Assembly: GCA_017592665.1 (NCBI GenBank)
Contig: JAGFNW010000021.1
Coordinates: forward strand, 117,986 to 181,985
Source of the DNA: Streptosporangiaceae bacterium NEAU-GS5
GTDB lineage: Bacteria; Actinomycetota; Actinomycetes; Streptosporangiales; Streptosporangiaceae
Reading direction: 5' to 3'
Length of the DNA stretch: 64,000 nucleotides
In this document: positions 24,655-31,679 of the stretch, piece by piece
Position numbering within the stretch: the stretch's first letter is position 1
Layout of the letters: each line of letters begins with the position of its first letter
Position numbers and translations under genes: made by a program
The notes under the pieces: generated by a model
The model's input: the letters and a program-made list of their open reading frames with translations, nothing else
Told to the model about the DNA's origin: nothing
Databases searched by the model: none

Positions 24655-25188
24655 TCAGGAGACCGACGGTGGCCAGCGGTGGCTGCGCCACTCGTCCCAT
24701 GTCGCGAAACCGGCCGGTGGGTCATCGATGGGCTCACTGCCGTCGAGTTCACCGGGCGTTGGGATGTCGATGGCGGCAGCCCACGCGGCGAGTTCTTCGT
24801 CGGACATGGGCCACGTCGTGTGGGGCGCTTCGGCTTGGCGCTGATCAAGTCGTCTGCGCTGCTCGGCCGGGGTGAGCTCGAAGTAGCGCAGCTCCACCGT
24901 GGCGCCCAGGTCTGCTGCCGCCTGCCGTAGCGCGGAGCGCTCGTCGCGACTCCAGAGGCCGTAGTCGATCACGACGTTGGTGCCGAGTTCGAGGGCGCGC
25001 AGCCCGATCTGGATGAGCCGTCCTTCGATCACGTCCTGAGCCGACGGCGGATTCTCGTGCCCGTAGAGAGCCTTCACCCATTCGTCCTTCGTGAGACGAA
25101 GGGCCTTCTGCTCGATCTCGATCAGTCGGGCGGCAGTGGTCTTCCCGGTGCAGGGGAGTCCAACGGTCAGGAACAGCGTCGGTTCCAT
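24655..25188 (-). CDS. P-loop kinase-like protein (AAA_33/zeta-toxin-like fold)
   Basis: The ATG at 25188, with AAGGGGG upstream, gives 177 residues. TLFLTVGLPCTGKTTAARLI is a Walker A motif; LRLTKDEWVKALYG places the acidic residues as in polynucleotide-kinase-like predicted kinases; GTNVVIDYGLWSRDERSALRQ is the second acidic motif; RRRLDQRQ is an Arg-rich lid. Homologues phosphorylate small molecules or nucleic acids, or act as zeta-type toxins, but no antitoxin gene is adjacent. It is divergent from the methyltransferase gene. Confidence 0.75.
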   Translation of the reverse strand: MEPTLFLTVGLPCTGKTTAARLIEIEQKALRLTKDEWVKALYGHENPPSAQDVIEGRLIQIGLRALELGTNVVIDYGLWSRDERSALRQAAADLGATVELRYFELTPAEQRRRLDQRQAEAPHTTWPMSDEELAAWAAAIDIPTPGELDGSEPIDDPPAGFATWDEWRSHRWPPSVS

Positions 25189-25278
25189 CGTCACCACCCC
25201 CTTCCAAACGCCTCACGATACGGGCGGCGCGGTGATCGGGGGCGAAAAGCCAGTTGACCGCAGCGGGAGGATGTGGGG

Positions 25279-26037
25279 GTGCGTACGTTCAAGGAACTGG
25301 TCGATGAGGCTGCCGCGGTGGACGTGTCCGGGTGGAGCTTCGACTGGCTCGACGGCCGGGCCACTGAAGAGCGACCGCCGTGGGGGTATTCGCGTCTGCT
25401 CGCGTCGCGCCTGCCCCACGTCGCCGCCGCGTTGGACATCGACGCCGGCGGTGGTGAGGTCATCGCCGAGGTGCCGCGGCTGCCGCCGCGGATGGTGGTC
25501 AGCGAGGGGTGGCCGCCGAACGTGGAACGTGCCCGTGCCTTGCTGAGCCCCCGGGGTGTCGAGGTCGTATCGGTCGCGCCGGGGCGGCCGTTGCCGTTTC
25601 CCGACGCCGGATTCCAACTGGTGACCAGCCGCCATCCCATTGCTCCTGACTGGCCGGAGATCGCCCGTGTGCTGGCCGACGGCGGCGGCTACCTTGCCCA
25701 GCACGTGGGACCCCGCTCCGCGTTCGAGCTCATCGAGTATTTCCTCGGCCCGCTGCCGGATGGGCCGGCCGCTCGTGATCCCGATCGGGAGGCCGCCGCC
25801 GCGCAGGCGGCAGGGCTGCGGATCGTGGACCTGCGCACCGTTCGGTGCCGGATGGAGTTCTTCGACATCGGCGCGGTCGTCTATATCCTGCGCAAATGCG
25901 TTTGGTGGGTGCCCGATTTCGACGTCGAGCGCTACCGCCGCCGGCTCGAACGGCTCGATGCCCACATCCGCACGCATGGCGCCTTCGTGGCCCACTCCAG
26001 CAGGACTCTGATCGAGGCCAGACGCGCACCCCGCTGA
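25279..26037 (+). CDS. class I SAM methyltransferase-like protein
   Basis: The GTG at 25279 is preferred to the GTG at 25273 because GGGAGGA then has normal spacing. The 252-residue protein follows the Rossmann order of class I enzymes: ALDIDAGGGEVIAEVP (motif I, with AGGGE), MVVSEGWPPNVERARALL, ARPLPFPD-like PGRPLPFPDAGFQLVTSRHPIAPDWPEIARVLADGGGYLAQHVGP. Small-molecule methylation is likely; substrate not visible. It is convergent with the first arsM gene. Confidence 0.75.
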   Translation: MRTFKELVDEAAAVDVSGWSFDWLDGRATEERPPWGYSRLLASRLPHVAAALDIDAGGGEVIAEVPRLPPRMVVSEGWPPNVERARALLSPRGVEVVSVAPGRPLPFPDAGFQLVTSRHPIAPDWPEIARVLADGGGYLAQHVGPRSAFELIEYFLGPLPDGPAARDPDREAAAAQAAGLRIVDLRTVRCRMEFFDIGAVVYILRKCVWWVPDFDVERYRRRLERLDAHIRTHGAFVAHSSRTLIEARRAPR

Positions 26038-26071
26038 ACCGCCGCCGGTGTGCGCCCCAGCCTGGCCCGCT

Positions 26072-26824
26072 TCAGAACCGGAGCCGCTGATCGCCGGTGG
26101 TGCGAGGCGTGCGCGATTTGATGATCGCCGAGTGGACGCCTTCTCCGTGGTCGACGGTCAGCTCGATCGACGTTCCCACGAACCCGGCGGTCAGCAGCAG
26201 ATCGCGATACGTGCTTACCGTGATCACCCCCGCTGCGCAGCCGACACGCCGCTCGACCGCAGCCCGCCGGGTGGGATCGCTGCCGTCCTCGGCTATGACG
26301 TCGCTGATCCCGATCCGCCCGCAAGGGCGCAGCACGCGGAACATCTCCCGGAGCACGCCGGCCTTGTCGTCGGACAGGTTGATCACACAGTTGGAGATGA
26401 CGACGTCGACCGACAGGTCCGGCAGCGGGATGGCCTCGATCGTGCCGTGCAGGAATTCGACGTTTCCCGCCCCGGCCTCGGCGGCGTTGCGGCGGGCCAG
26501 CCGCAGCATGTCGGGGCTGCCGTCCACGCCGAACGCCTTCCCGGACGGGCCCACCCGCCGAGCGGAGAGCAGGACGTCGATGCCACCGCCTGAGCCGAGA
26601 TCGAGAACGGTCTCGCCTGGGCGCAGGTCGGCGACGGCGACGGGGTTGCCGCAACCGAGACTGGCCTGGATGGCGGCGGCGGGAAGGCCGTCGAGCTCCA
26701 GGTAGCCGGCCCGACCGAAGCGCCCGTCGGTGAATTCGCCTGGCTCGCAGTCGACGATGGGCTCGCCGTCGAGCGCATGCCGCGCCAGCTCCGAATAGCG
26801 CTGGACGATCTCCTCGTGTGCCAT
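26072..26824 (-). CDS. arsM: arsenite methyltransferase ArsM (first copy)
   Basis: Taken from the ATG at 26824 (AGGGAAGGG upstream), the protein has 250 residues. It has the ArsM core: ASLGCGNPVAVADLRPGETVLDLGSGGGIDVLLSARRVGP (SAM site with the first conserved Cys), DVVISNCVINLSDDK (second Cys) and RRVGCAAGV (third Cys), plus a Cys in IVDCEPGEF. ArsM adds methyl groups from SAM to As(III), giving volatile or exportable methylarsenicals. It is the second gene after arsR, 11 bp away, so arsenite should induce it. A paralogue lies at 28508-29269. Confidence 0.9.
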   Translation of the reverse strand: MAHEEIVQRYSELARHALDGEPIVDCEPGEFTDGRFGRAGYLELDGLPAAAIQASLGCGNPVAVADLRPGETVLDLGSGGGIDVLLSARRVGPSGKAFGVDGSPDMLRLARRNAAEAGAGNVEFLHGTIEAIPLPDLSVDVVISNCVINLSDDKAGVLREMFRVLRPCGRIGISDVIAEDGSDPTRRAAVERRVGCAAGVITVSTYRDLLLTAGFVGTSIELTVDHGEGVHSAIIKSRTPRTTGDQRLRF

Positions 26825-26835
26825 CGCCCTTCCCT

Positions 26836-27171
26836 TCACTCGCAGACCGGGGTCTCCGGCGCCGGATTTCCCATGACCACGTCCGCGGCCGTCGGGAAGC
26901 AGGTCACGCACGCGTCGTTGATCCGGTAGAACGCCGACGTCCCCTGCCGTTCGACGAGGACGAACCGTACGTCGGCCAGGATCTTCAGGTGGTGGGACAC
27001 GGTGGACTGCCCGACCCCTGAAGCGGCGACGATCTCACCGACACTCATCGGCGCGCGTCGCCTGGCCAGCAACGACACGATCTGGATCCGCGTGGCGTCG
27101 GCCAGCGCCTTGAACCACGACGCGTACTCCTCGGCCTCGTCACGACCGAGCGGTCCATCCTTCGCATTCAT
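26836..27171 (-). CDS. arsR: ArsR-type repressor with C-terminal CxxC
   Basis: The 111-residue protein has the ArsR winged helix: ALADATRIQIVSLLARRRAPMSVGEIVAASGVGQSTVSHHLKILADVRFVLVERQGTSAFYRI. The CVC motif of helix 3 in the Escherichia coli protein is absent (here SVGEIV); instead a cysteine pair appears near the end (ACVTCFPTAAD), as in other branches of the family that evolved their As(III) site separately. It leads arsM by 11 bp. No ribosome site precedes the ATG, and the upstream AT-rich repeats suggest a leaderless, autoregulated transcript. Confidence 0.9.
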   Translation of the reverse strand: MNAKDGPLGRDEAEEYASWFKALADATRIQIVSLLARRRAPMSVGEIVAASGVGQSTVSHHLKILADVRFVLVERQGTSAFYRINDACVTCFPTAADVVMGNPAPETPVCE

Positions 27172-27197
27172 CGAAAATCGACGATAATCGATTAATC
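27165..27197. promoter_or_regulatory. arsR: probable ArsR operator/promoter of arsR-arsM
   Basis: An AT-rich island sits over and upstream of the arsR start codon. It contains ATCGAAAATCGACGATAATC and AATCGATT, giving nested inverted repeats built of ATCGA/TCGAT. CATTCATCGAAA (27165-27176) recurs exactly at 34382-34393, in front of another arsR. That repetition in two ars promoters supports an operator role; which ArsR binds is unknown. Confidence 0.5.
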
Positions 27198-27231
27198 TTG
27201 GGTGGGCAAGGGTCGGGGATTGTCGATTCGG

Positions 27232-27738
27232 CTAATGCCGCGCTCGGAGTGCGGCGGCGCGCCGGTGGCTGATCGCCCGCAGGATGATCGGGAGGCCCAC
27301 CATCGACGGCAGTGTCCAAAAGGCCCAGTTTGGAAGCAGGTTCCAGACCGGCAGGTGTGGACCGTTGTCGACGTAGAAGCCTGTCAGCAGTGCGACGTAC
27401 GACGCCCCCATGCCGCTGAGGTGCACGATCTGGCTACGGCGGCGATTGGCATAGCCGAGCAGGCCGGTGACGAGAGCGACCGATCCCACGGCGAACAGAT
27501 GCGCGTTCTCGCGCCAGCGGATCGCCGCCATGATGGTCATCGTGGTGAAAACGACGATCAGGCCCCAGAGGTAGATCCGGCCGAATCGCAGGTGCCGCCC
27601 CGAGCCCTTGCGGGAGAACCCGGCCACGGCACCACACGCAACGCAGGTCATTCCGGCTATGACGTGCGCGACGAGCGCTGCGAAGAAGAGCGGTCCCGCG
27701 TTCGGGATCAGCAGGCCGAAGACGTTGATCTCGTCCAT
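27232..27738 (-). CDS. polytopic membrane protein (DUF2306-like)
   Basis: The 168-residue protein has five or so hydrophobic segments: PLFFAALVAHVIAGMTCVACGAVAGF, RIYLWGLIVVFTTMTIMAAI, HLFAVGSVALVTGLLGYA, MGASYVALLTGFYV and WTLPSMVGLPIILRAI. His residues near membrane ends (AHVIAG, HLRFGRIY, NAHLFAVG, VHLSGMG) and the layout recall the DUF2306 predicted membrane family. No role is established. The promoter region it shares with the next, divergent gene holds TATATATA palindromes, so both are probably controlled together. It is not clearly part of arsenic handling. Confidence 0.55.
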   Translation of the reverse strand: MDEINVFGLLIPNAGPLFFAALVAHVIAGMTCVACGAVAGFSRKGSGRHLRFGRIYLWGLIVVFTTMTIMAAIRWRENAHLFAVGSVALVTGLLGYANRRRSQIVHLSGMGASYVALLTGFYVDNGPHLPVWNLLPNWAFWTLPSMVGLPIILRAISHRRAAALRARH

Positions 27739-27745
27739 CGATCCC

Positions 27746-27829
27746 CCTATATATAGGATTGCTATATATAGGAACGCTAGCTTACGAGTGGCGAGAGCGG
27801 AAGGCCCGATATAGCGTTCCTATATATGG
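27746..27829. promoter_or_regulatory. cluster of TATATATA palindromes between divergent genes
   Basis: Three related sites lie between the divergent genes: CCTATATATAGG at 27746-27757 (a perfect 12-bp palindrome), GCTATATATAGG at 27761-27772 and CCTATATATGGG at 27819-27830. The second and third also form a large inverted repeat, with 16-bp perfect arms ATATATAGGAACGCTA (27764-27779) and TAGCGTTCCTATATAT (27812-27827), 32 bp apart. This is the most AT-rich spot nearby. It should bind a dimeric repressor at both promoters; PadR-type regulators are often linked with genes like the one at 27895, but none is encoded here. Confidence 0.65.
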
Positions 27830-27894
27830 GAGTGGTCGACGAGTCCCATCTCTGAGACCGTCACGACCATCTCGGCGGCATTGCGAGGCAGATC

Positions 27895-28482
27895 ATGACC
27901 GACCACCCGCTGATCGACCACCACATACGGGCTCTGGCCGCCCGGCTGCCCGAGCCGGTCGTCGATGAGCTCGCCGACGGGCTGACCGCCTGCTACCAGG
28001 ACCGGCTGAGCCGCCTCGGGGACCCCGACGCGGCCGCTCGCGCCGCGCTCACCGACTTCGGTGACGTGGACGGCATCGTCACCGCTTTCGTCCACGGCTC
28101 ACCCGGGCGAAACACCGCGCTCCGCTTGCTGTTCACCGGCCCGCTCGTCGGTTTGATCTGGGGGACGACGCTGATCCTCGACCATGCCTGGATGTGGCCG
28201 ATCCCGTCGGGCGCTCGGGCGCTTTTCGGCGTCCTGCTGGTGGGGAGCGTGGTCGCGCTGCTGCTCGCCGTACGGGAGCGGCACAACTACCAGGCTGTAC
28301 GGCGGGCGGCAGGCACCGCCGCATCCGGCATGCTGATCGCCGACACCGCGATGCTCGTCACGGCCGCGTTCTTGCTGACCCAGCCATCCTGGCCGGCCCT
28401 GCTGGCCTTTACCGCCAGCGCGACAAGAGCCGTGCTGGTAGTGCGAGCGCTGCCGGCGCTCTATCGGACGTCGCCTTCCTGA
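27895..28482 (+). CDS. membrane protein with HAAS-like N-terminal domain
   Basis: The ATG follows GCGAGG. The 195-residue protein starts with a soluble helical part, LIDHHIRALAARLPEPVVDELADGLTACYQDRLSRLGDPDAAARAALTDFGDVDGIVTAF, resembling the HAAS/permease-prefix domain (a repeat of helix, GD.EAAA..AL..FGD). Four membrane segments follow. HAAS domain proteins commonly accompany PadR repressors; here only the palindromic operator remains next to the gene. Function unknown. Confidence 0.65.
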   Translation: MTDHPLIDHHIRALAARLPEPVVDELADGLTACYQDRLSRLGDPDAAARAALTDFGDVDGIVTAFVHGSPGRNTALRLLFTGPLVGLIWGTTLILDHAWMWPIPSGARALFGVLLVGSVVALLLAVRERHNYQAVRRAAGTAASGMLIADTAMLVTAAFLLTQPSWPALLAFTASATRAVLVVRALPALYRTSPS

Positions 28483-28507
28483 CCGGCCTGCCGACGGCAC
28501 GGACGGG

Positions 28508-29269
28508 TCAGGGCTTGACGGCTTTGATGATCGCCGAGTGCATGCCGTCGGCCACCGCGTGCGTCACCGTGATCTCCACCTCGGTGAATCCAGCCGCGGC
28601 CAGGCCGTCGCGGTATTCGGAGATGGACAACGCGCCCGCGATGCACCCCGCGTAGGTGCCGCGCTCGGCACGCTGCTCGGGTGTGAGCCGATCCTCGGCG
28701 ACGACGTCGGAGACTCCGAGCCGGCCTCCGGAGCGGAGGACGCGGAAGGTCTCGGCGAAGACGGCGGGCTTGTCGATCGACAGGTTGATCACGCAGTTGG
28801 AGATCACCACATCGATCGTCGCGTCGGGCAGGGGGATGTCCTCGATCGTGCCTTTGAGGAACTCGACGTTGGCGACGCCGGCCCGCTGTGCGTTGGCCCC
28901 GGCCAGCGACAGCATCTCGTCGGTCATGTCCAGGCCGTAGGCCCGGCCGGTGGGGCCGACCCGGCGCGCTGACAGCAGGACGTCGATGCCGCCGCCCGAG
29001 CCGAGATCGAGAACGGTGTCGCCGTTGCGGAGTTCGGCGACGGCGACGGGATTGCCGCAGCCCAGACTTGCGGTGACCGCGTCGGCAGGCAGGCTTTCCC
29101 GGTCGGCCACGTCGTACAGGCCGTTGCCGAACACCACATCGACCGGCCCGCAGCCGCACCCGTCGCTGGTGGAGCAGCAGCCGCCCGACACCTCGCCGCT
29201 GCTGACGGCGCGGGCGCTGGCGGCGTATCGCGCTCTGACTTCTTCGCGTAGATCGGCTGGCTGGCTCAT
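28508..29269 (-). CDS. arsM: arsenite methyltransferase ArsM (second copy)
   Basis: The ATG at 29269 has a perfect AGGAGG site and gives 253 residues. The motif order equals that of the first copy: ASLGCGNPVAVAELRNGDTVLDLGSGGG, DVVISNCVINLSIDK and TYAGCIAGAL, so the three core cysteines are kept. Unlike the first copy it has an N-terminal cysteine cluster GGCCSTSDGCGCGP (about residues 30-43), common in actinobacterial ArsM. It methylates As(III) in the cytoplasm. It is divergent from the arsR-aqp-arsC operon across 89 bp of repeat-rich DNA, so the two should be induced together. Confidence 0.9.
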   Translation of the reverse strand: MSQPADLREEVRARYAASARAVSSGEVSGGCCSTSDGCGCGPVDVVFGNGLYDVADRESLPADAVTASLGCGNPVAVAELRNGDTVLDLGSGGGIDVLLSARRVGPTGRAYGLDMTDEMLSLAGANAQRAGVANVEFLKGTIEDIPLPDATIDVVISNCVINLSIDKPAVFAETFRVLRSGGRLGVSDVVAEDRLTPEQRAERGTYAGCIAGALSISEYRDGLAAAGFTEVEITVTHAVADGMHSAIIKAVKP

Positions 29270-29293
29270 GGCACGCCTCCTGATGTCATCTCC

Positions 29294-29305
29294 ATCTAAA
29301 TAGAT
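29294..29305. promoter_or_regulatory. inverted repeat in the arsM/arsR divergent promoter, proximal to arsM
   Basis: ATCTA-AA-TAGAT is symmetrical and lies 25 bp upstream of the arsM ATG, about where its -10 box should be (on the minus strand TTGACT at 29318-29323 is followed by TATTTAGAT). TAGATAG at 29301-29307 recurs upstream of two further ars transcripts (32579 and, inverted, 37375). An ArsR operator is the likely meaning. Confidence 0.5.
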
Positions 29306-29332
29306 AGACATCGAAGCAGTCAACCTGCATTT

Positions 29333-29348
29333 ATTGACCTGTGTCAAT
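29333..29348. promoter_or_regulatory. arsR: ArsR operator before arsR-aqp-arsC
   Basis: ATTGAC-CTGT-GTCAAT is a perfect inverted repeat of 6-bp arms ending 10 bp before the arsR ATG. TATAGA (29348-29353), starting at its last base, can be a -10 box placing the transcript start at the ATG itself; no ribosome site is present, so translation is probably leaderless. Binding of ArsR here would block the promoter. Confidence 0.6.
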
Positions 29349-29358
29349 ATAGACATGT

Positions 29359-29745
29359 ATGGAAGTCGTCGAGAGTGGAGCGCTACGGGTGGAGTCGCTG
29401 GAACTGCTGGACTGTTGCTCACCGCTGGCGCGGGAACCGCTGGACGAGGAGCAGGCGGCCGGGCTGGCCCGGGTGTTCAAGGCGCTCGGCGACCCGGTCC
29501 GGCTGCGGATCGTGTCGATCGTGGCCAGTCACGCGGGCGGCGAGGCGTGCGTGTGCGACCTGACTGCCGCCTTCGCGCTGTCGCAGCCGACGATCAGCCA
29601 TCACCTCAAGGTCCTCAAAGAGGTCGGCCTGCTCACCTCGGAAAGGCGCGCGTCCTGGGTGTACTACCGGATCGTCCCGGAACTGCTGGCCGATCTGTCG
29701 GCACTGCTGCAGACGCCCGGCGGCGTCGGCGAGATTTCCCGGTGA
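29359..29745 (+). CDS. arsR: ArsR-type repressor with CVC site
   Basis: The 128-residue protein has ALGDPVRLRIVSIVASHAGGEACVCDLTAAFALSQPTISHHLKVLKEVGLLTSERRASWVYYRI. CVCDL in helix 3 is the classical As(III)/Sb(III) site. A second cysteine pair (LLDCCSPLA, about residues 17-25) stands near the N-terminus and may supply a third thiolate. It represses its own operon (aquaporin, arsC) and probably the divergent arsM. Its stop overlaps the aquaporin start by GTGA. Confidence 0.92.
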   Translation: MEVVESGALRVESLELLDCCSPLAREPLDEEQAAGLARVFKALGDPVRLRIVSIVASHAGGEACVCDLTAAFALSQPTISHHLKVLKEVGLLTSERRASWVYYRIVPELLADLSALLQTPGGVGEISR

Positions 29746-30452
29746 TCCCGCGTCGGCTGCTCGCAGAGTTCCTCGGGACCGGGTTGCTGATCATGGTGGT
29801 GATCGGCTCGGGCATCATGGCCCAGGAGCTGTCTCCCGGCAATGTCGGGTTGCAACTGCTGGAGAACTCCACGGCCACGGTCTTCGGCCTCGGCGTCCTG
29901 ATCGCGGTGCTGGGCCCGGTCTCGGGAGCACACTTCAATCCAGTGGTCACGCTGTCCGACTGGTGGGTCCACCGCCACCTGTCCCGGCGAGAGGTCGGCG
30001 GCTATCTGGCGGCTCAGGTGACCGGGGGAATCGTCGGCGCGATGCTGGCCAATCTGATGTTCGCCAAGCCGGCGGTCACCTGGTCGACGCACGATCGTTC
30101 CGCACCTCACCTGTTGCTCGGCGAGGTCGTGGCCACTGCGGGCCTGATCCTGGTGATCTTCTCGCTGGCCCGGGCCGATCGGCTGAATCTCGCACCGATC
30201 GTTGTCGCTTCCTACATCGGCGCCGCGTACTGGTTCACCTCCTCGACCAGCTTCGCCAACCCAGCCGTCACGATCGCGCGCGCCTTCTCCGACACGTTCG
30301 CCGGCATCGCTCCCGCCTCTGTGCCCGCGTTCGTCGCCGCTCAACTGATCGGCGGCCTGGTGGGCTTGGTGTGGGTGGCCGGCCTGTACGGCGGGCGGAG
30401 CCGGCCCGAGCCGGATCGAGTCCTGGTGGATGACACAGTGGAGAATCGATAG
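29742..30452 (+). CDS. aquaporin/GlpF-family channel, AqpS-like context
   Basis: Translation starts at the GTG at 29742 overlapping the arsR stop. The 236-residue protein has six membrane helices and two pore half-helices: GAHFNPVVTL (NPV instead of NPA) and SFANPAVTIARAF (NPA). Aquaglyceroporins carry As(OH)3. In Sinorhizobium meliloti the operon arsR-aqpS-arsC uses such a channel in place of an ArsB pump; the gene order here is the same. It would let arsenite made by ArsC leave by diffusion. The NPV form of the first motif occurs in other AqpS/GlpF-like channels. Confidence 0.85.
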   Translation: MIPRRLLAEFLGTGLLIMVVIGSGIMAQELSPGNVGLQLLENSTATVFGLGVLIAVLGPVSGAHFNPVVTLSDWWVHRHLSRREVGGYLAAQVTGGIVGAMLANLMFAKPAVTWSTHDRSAPHLLLGEVVATAGLILVIFSLARADRLNLAPIVVASYIGAAYWFTSSTSFANPAVTIARAFSDTFAGIAPASVPAFVAAQLIGGLVGLVWVAGLYGGRSRPEPDRVLVDDTVENR

Positions 30453-30857
30453 ATGAGCGGCAAGCCGAGCGTACTGTTCGTTTGCGTCCATAACGCGGGT
30501 CGTTCCCAGATGGCCGCCGGTTGGCTGGCCCATCTTGCCGGTGACCGGATCGAGGTCCGTTCGGCCGGATCCGCGCCCGCCGAGGCCATCAACCCGGTCG
30601 CCGTACGGGCGATGGCCGAGGTCGGCATCGATATCACCGGCCAGAGACCAAAGATCTTGTCCGTGGACGCGGTGCAGGCGTCCGATGTAGTGATCACCAT
30701 GGGCTGCGGCGACGCCTGCCCGATCTTTCCCGGCAAGCGGTATGAGGACTGGGCGCTGGAGGACCCCGCAGGACAGGGCATCGAGGCGGTCCGACCGATT
30801 CGCGATGAGATCCGCGACCGCATCCAGAAGCTGATCGCCGAGCTTGACGTGGAATGA
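30453..30857 (+). CDS. arsC: arsenate reductase ArsC, low-MW phosphatase fold
   Basis: The start follows the aquaporin stop with no gap. The 134-residue protein has the catalytic loop VCVHNAGRSQM (Cys10-x5-Arg16), SAGSAPAEAINPVAV, and MGCGDACPIFPGKRYEDWALEDPAGQ with two later cysteines (about 87 and 91) and the catalytic Asp in EDPAG. It reduces arsenate to arsenite in the cytoplasm; the cysteine pair GCGDACP would serve thiol relay. It closes the arsR-aqp-arsC operon. Confidence 0.92.
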   Translation: MSGKPSVLFVCVHNAGRSQMAAGWLAHLAGDRIEVRSAGSAPAEAINPVAVRAMAEVGIDITGQRPKILSVDAVQASDVVITMGCGDACPIFPGKRYEDWALEDPAGQGIEAVRPIRDEIRDRIQKLIAELDVE

Positions 30858-30916
30858 GGCCGACCCGGTTGAAGATTGCCTAGGGCGGCCAGCCAGGACC
30901 GGGCACCGTCCAGACT

Positions 30917-30995
30917 TCTACCTCCAGCAGGACGGCGGGCCAGATGACTGGCGGCCAGGCCCATCGACCCGGTGCCGATCGCCGCGACCGGACAC
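30917..30995 (-). pseudogene. remnant of an ArsO-like flavoprotein gene (N-terminal FAD site)
   Basis: On the minus strand this stretch reads PVAAIGTGSMGLAASHLARRPAGG, which lines up with PVVVIGAGPVGLAAGAHLVERGL of the intact flavoprotein at 35898-37295. The DNA also matches in blocks: CCAGATG, GCGGCCAG, CCCGG.GCCGATC and CTCCAG. The match stops on both sides, and there is no open frame beyond it, so it is a decayed copy. The remainder of 30858-31270 shows nothing else I can identify. Confidence 0.5.
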
Positions 30996-31274
30996 CTCCC
31001 CGATTGGGCCTGAGGACCTAAGGCTGGGGATGTGGGCTTGTACGTGCCGCGCGCCCTGCGCAGCGAAGCGGCCACCGGATCGCAATCCCCGCACGATCTC
31101 TCGTCCAGAAACAAATGTCGTCGTGCTCAGCCAGCCGTCAACGCCGGCTGCAGACGAGATCGATCATGGCGTCGGCCCGTCAGCCCAGTCGCAAACATGA
31201 TCGGTGGCGTCGCCAAGGAGACGGTCGACCCGGCGACGAGCAGAGCGAAACTCGCATCTCGTGCTTCGAAGGAT

Positions 31275-31286
31275 GTCTAAGTAGAC
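31275..31286. promoter_or_regulatory. inverted repeat upstream of the cysteine-rich peptide gene
   Basis: GTCTA-AG-TAGAC has the same design (5-bp arms, 2-bp centre, TCTA/TAGA core) as ATCTA-AA-TAGAT at 29294 in front of arsM. It lies 120 bp before the peptide gene. A shared arsenic-responsive regulator is possible. The stretch 31260-31330 is locally AT-rich and probably contains the promoter. Confidence 0.4.
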
Positions 31287-31405
31287 TTATCCCAATCTCC
31301 TGACAGAGAAACGTCAAATTAGACATGGCCTAACCGCGGACTGCATCCATCTCCAGGCAGCGGCGTCTACCTGGACGAGTTGTTTCCTGAAACGGAGGAT
31401 CTGCC

Positions 31406-31621
31406 ATGTCCGCGACCGACACCACCGCCGAGACCACCGGCGCCGAGACCACCGGCGCCGAGACCACCGGCGCCGAAGCCGCCACCACCGTTGAGGCCTG
31501 CTGTTCGGCCACCACCCTGCAGTCCTGCTGCGCACCTGAGGACAAAGGCGCCTGCTGCGGCACCCCGGCGGGGGCGACCAGCGAGGCCGTCAAGGCGGCC
31601 GGTAGCTGTGGCTGCCAGTAG
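31406..31621 (+). CDS. small cysteine-rich peptide, metallothionein-like candidate
   Basis: The ATG has a very good GGAGGAT site. The 71-residue product has nine cysteines, mostly in pairs: EACCS, QSCCAP, GACCG and GSCGCQ at the C-terminus. The N-terminal 30 residues are a Cys-free TGAET repeat coded by three identical 15-bp units. No signal peptide or membrane segment is seen. I do not recognise a named family. The spacing of CC pairs suits soft metal or As(III) binding, so storage, delivery or sensing of arsenic are the roles to consider. It is 58 bp upstream of the sigma factor gene and is likely co-transcribed. Confidence 0.75.
   Translation: MSATDTTAETTGAETTGAETTGAEAATTVEACCSATTLQSCCAPEDKGACCGTPAGATSEAVKAAGSCGCQ
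31427..31471 (+). repeat. three tandem 15-bp units in the peptide gene
   Basis: GCCGAGACCACCGGC occurs three times without change, coding the TGAET repeat in the N-terminal linker of the cysteine-rich peptide. Identity at third positions suggests recent slippage and predicts length variation between strains. Confidence 0.9.
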
Positions 31622-31679
31622 CTCTCGACTCAGGCCCGCTATGGTCCCGACCGGCCCCGAAGCCGAAAGGAGAAGGTTC

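Noticed and set aside
29334..29741. Extension of the aquaporin reading frame upstream into arsR
   Set aside because: The extension is the arsR gene read in another frame. The GTG at 29742 overlapping the arsR stop and the membrane protein start that follows are convincing.
31380..31679. Extension of the sigma factor frame upstream over the cysteine-rich peptide gene
   Set aside because: The extension is Pro/Ala-rich noise, and AAGGAGA stands before the ATG at 31680. The peptide frame has its own strong ribosome site and cysteine pattern.
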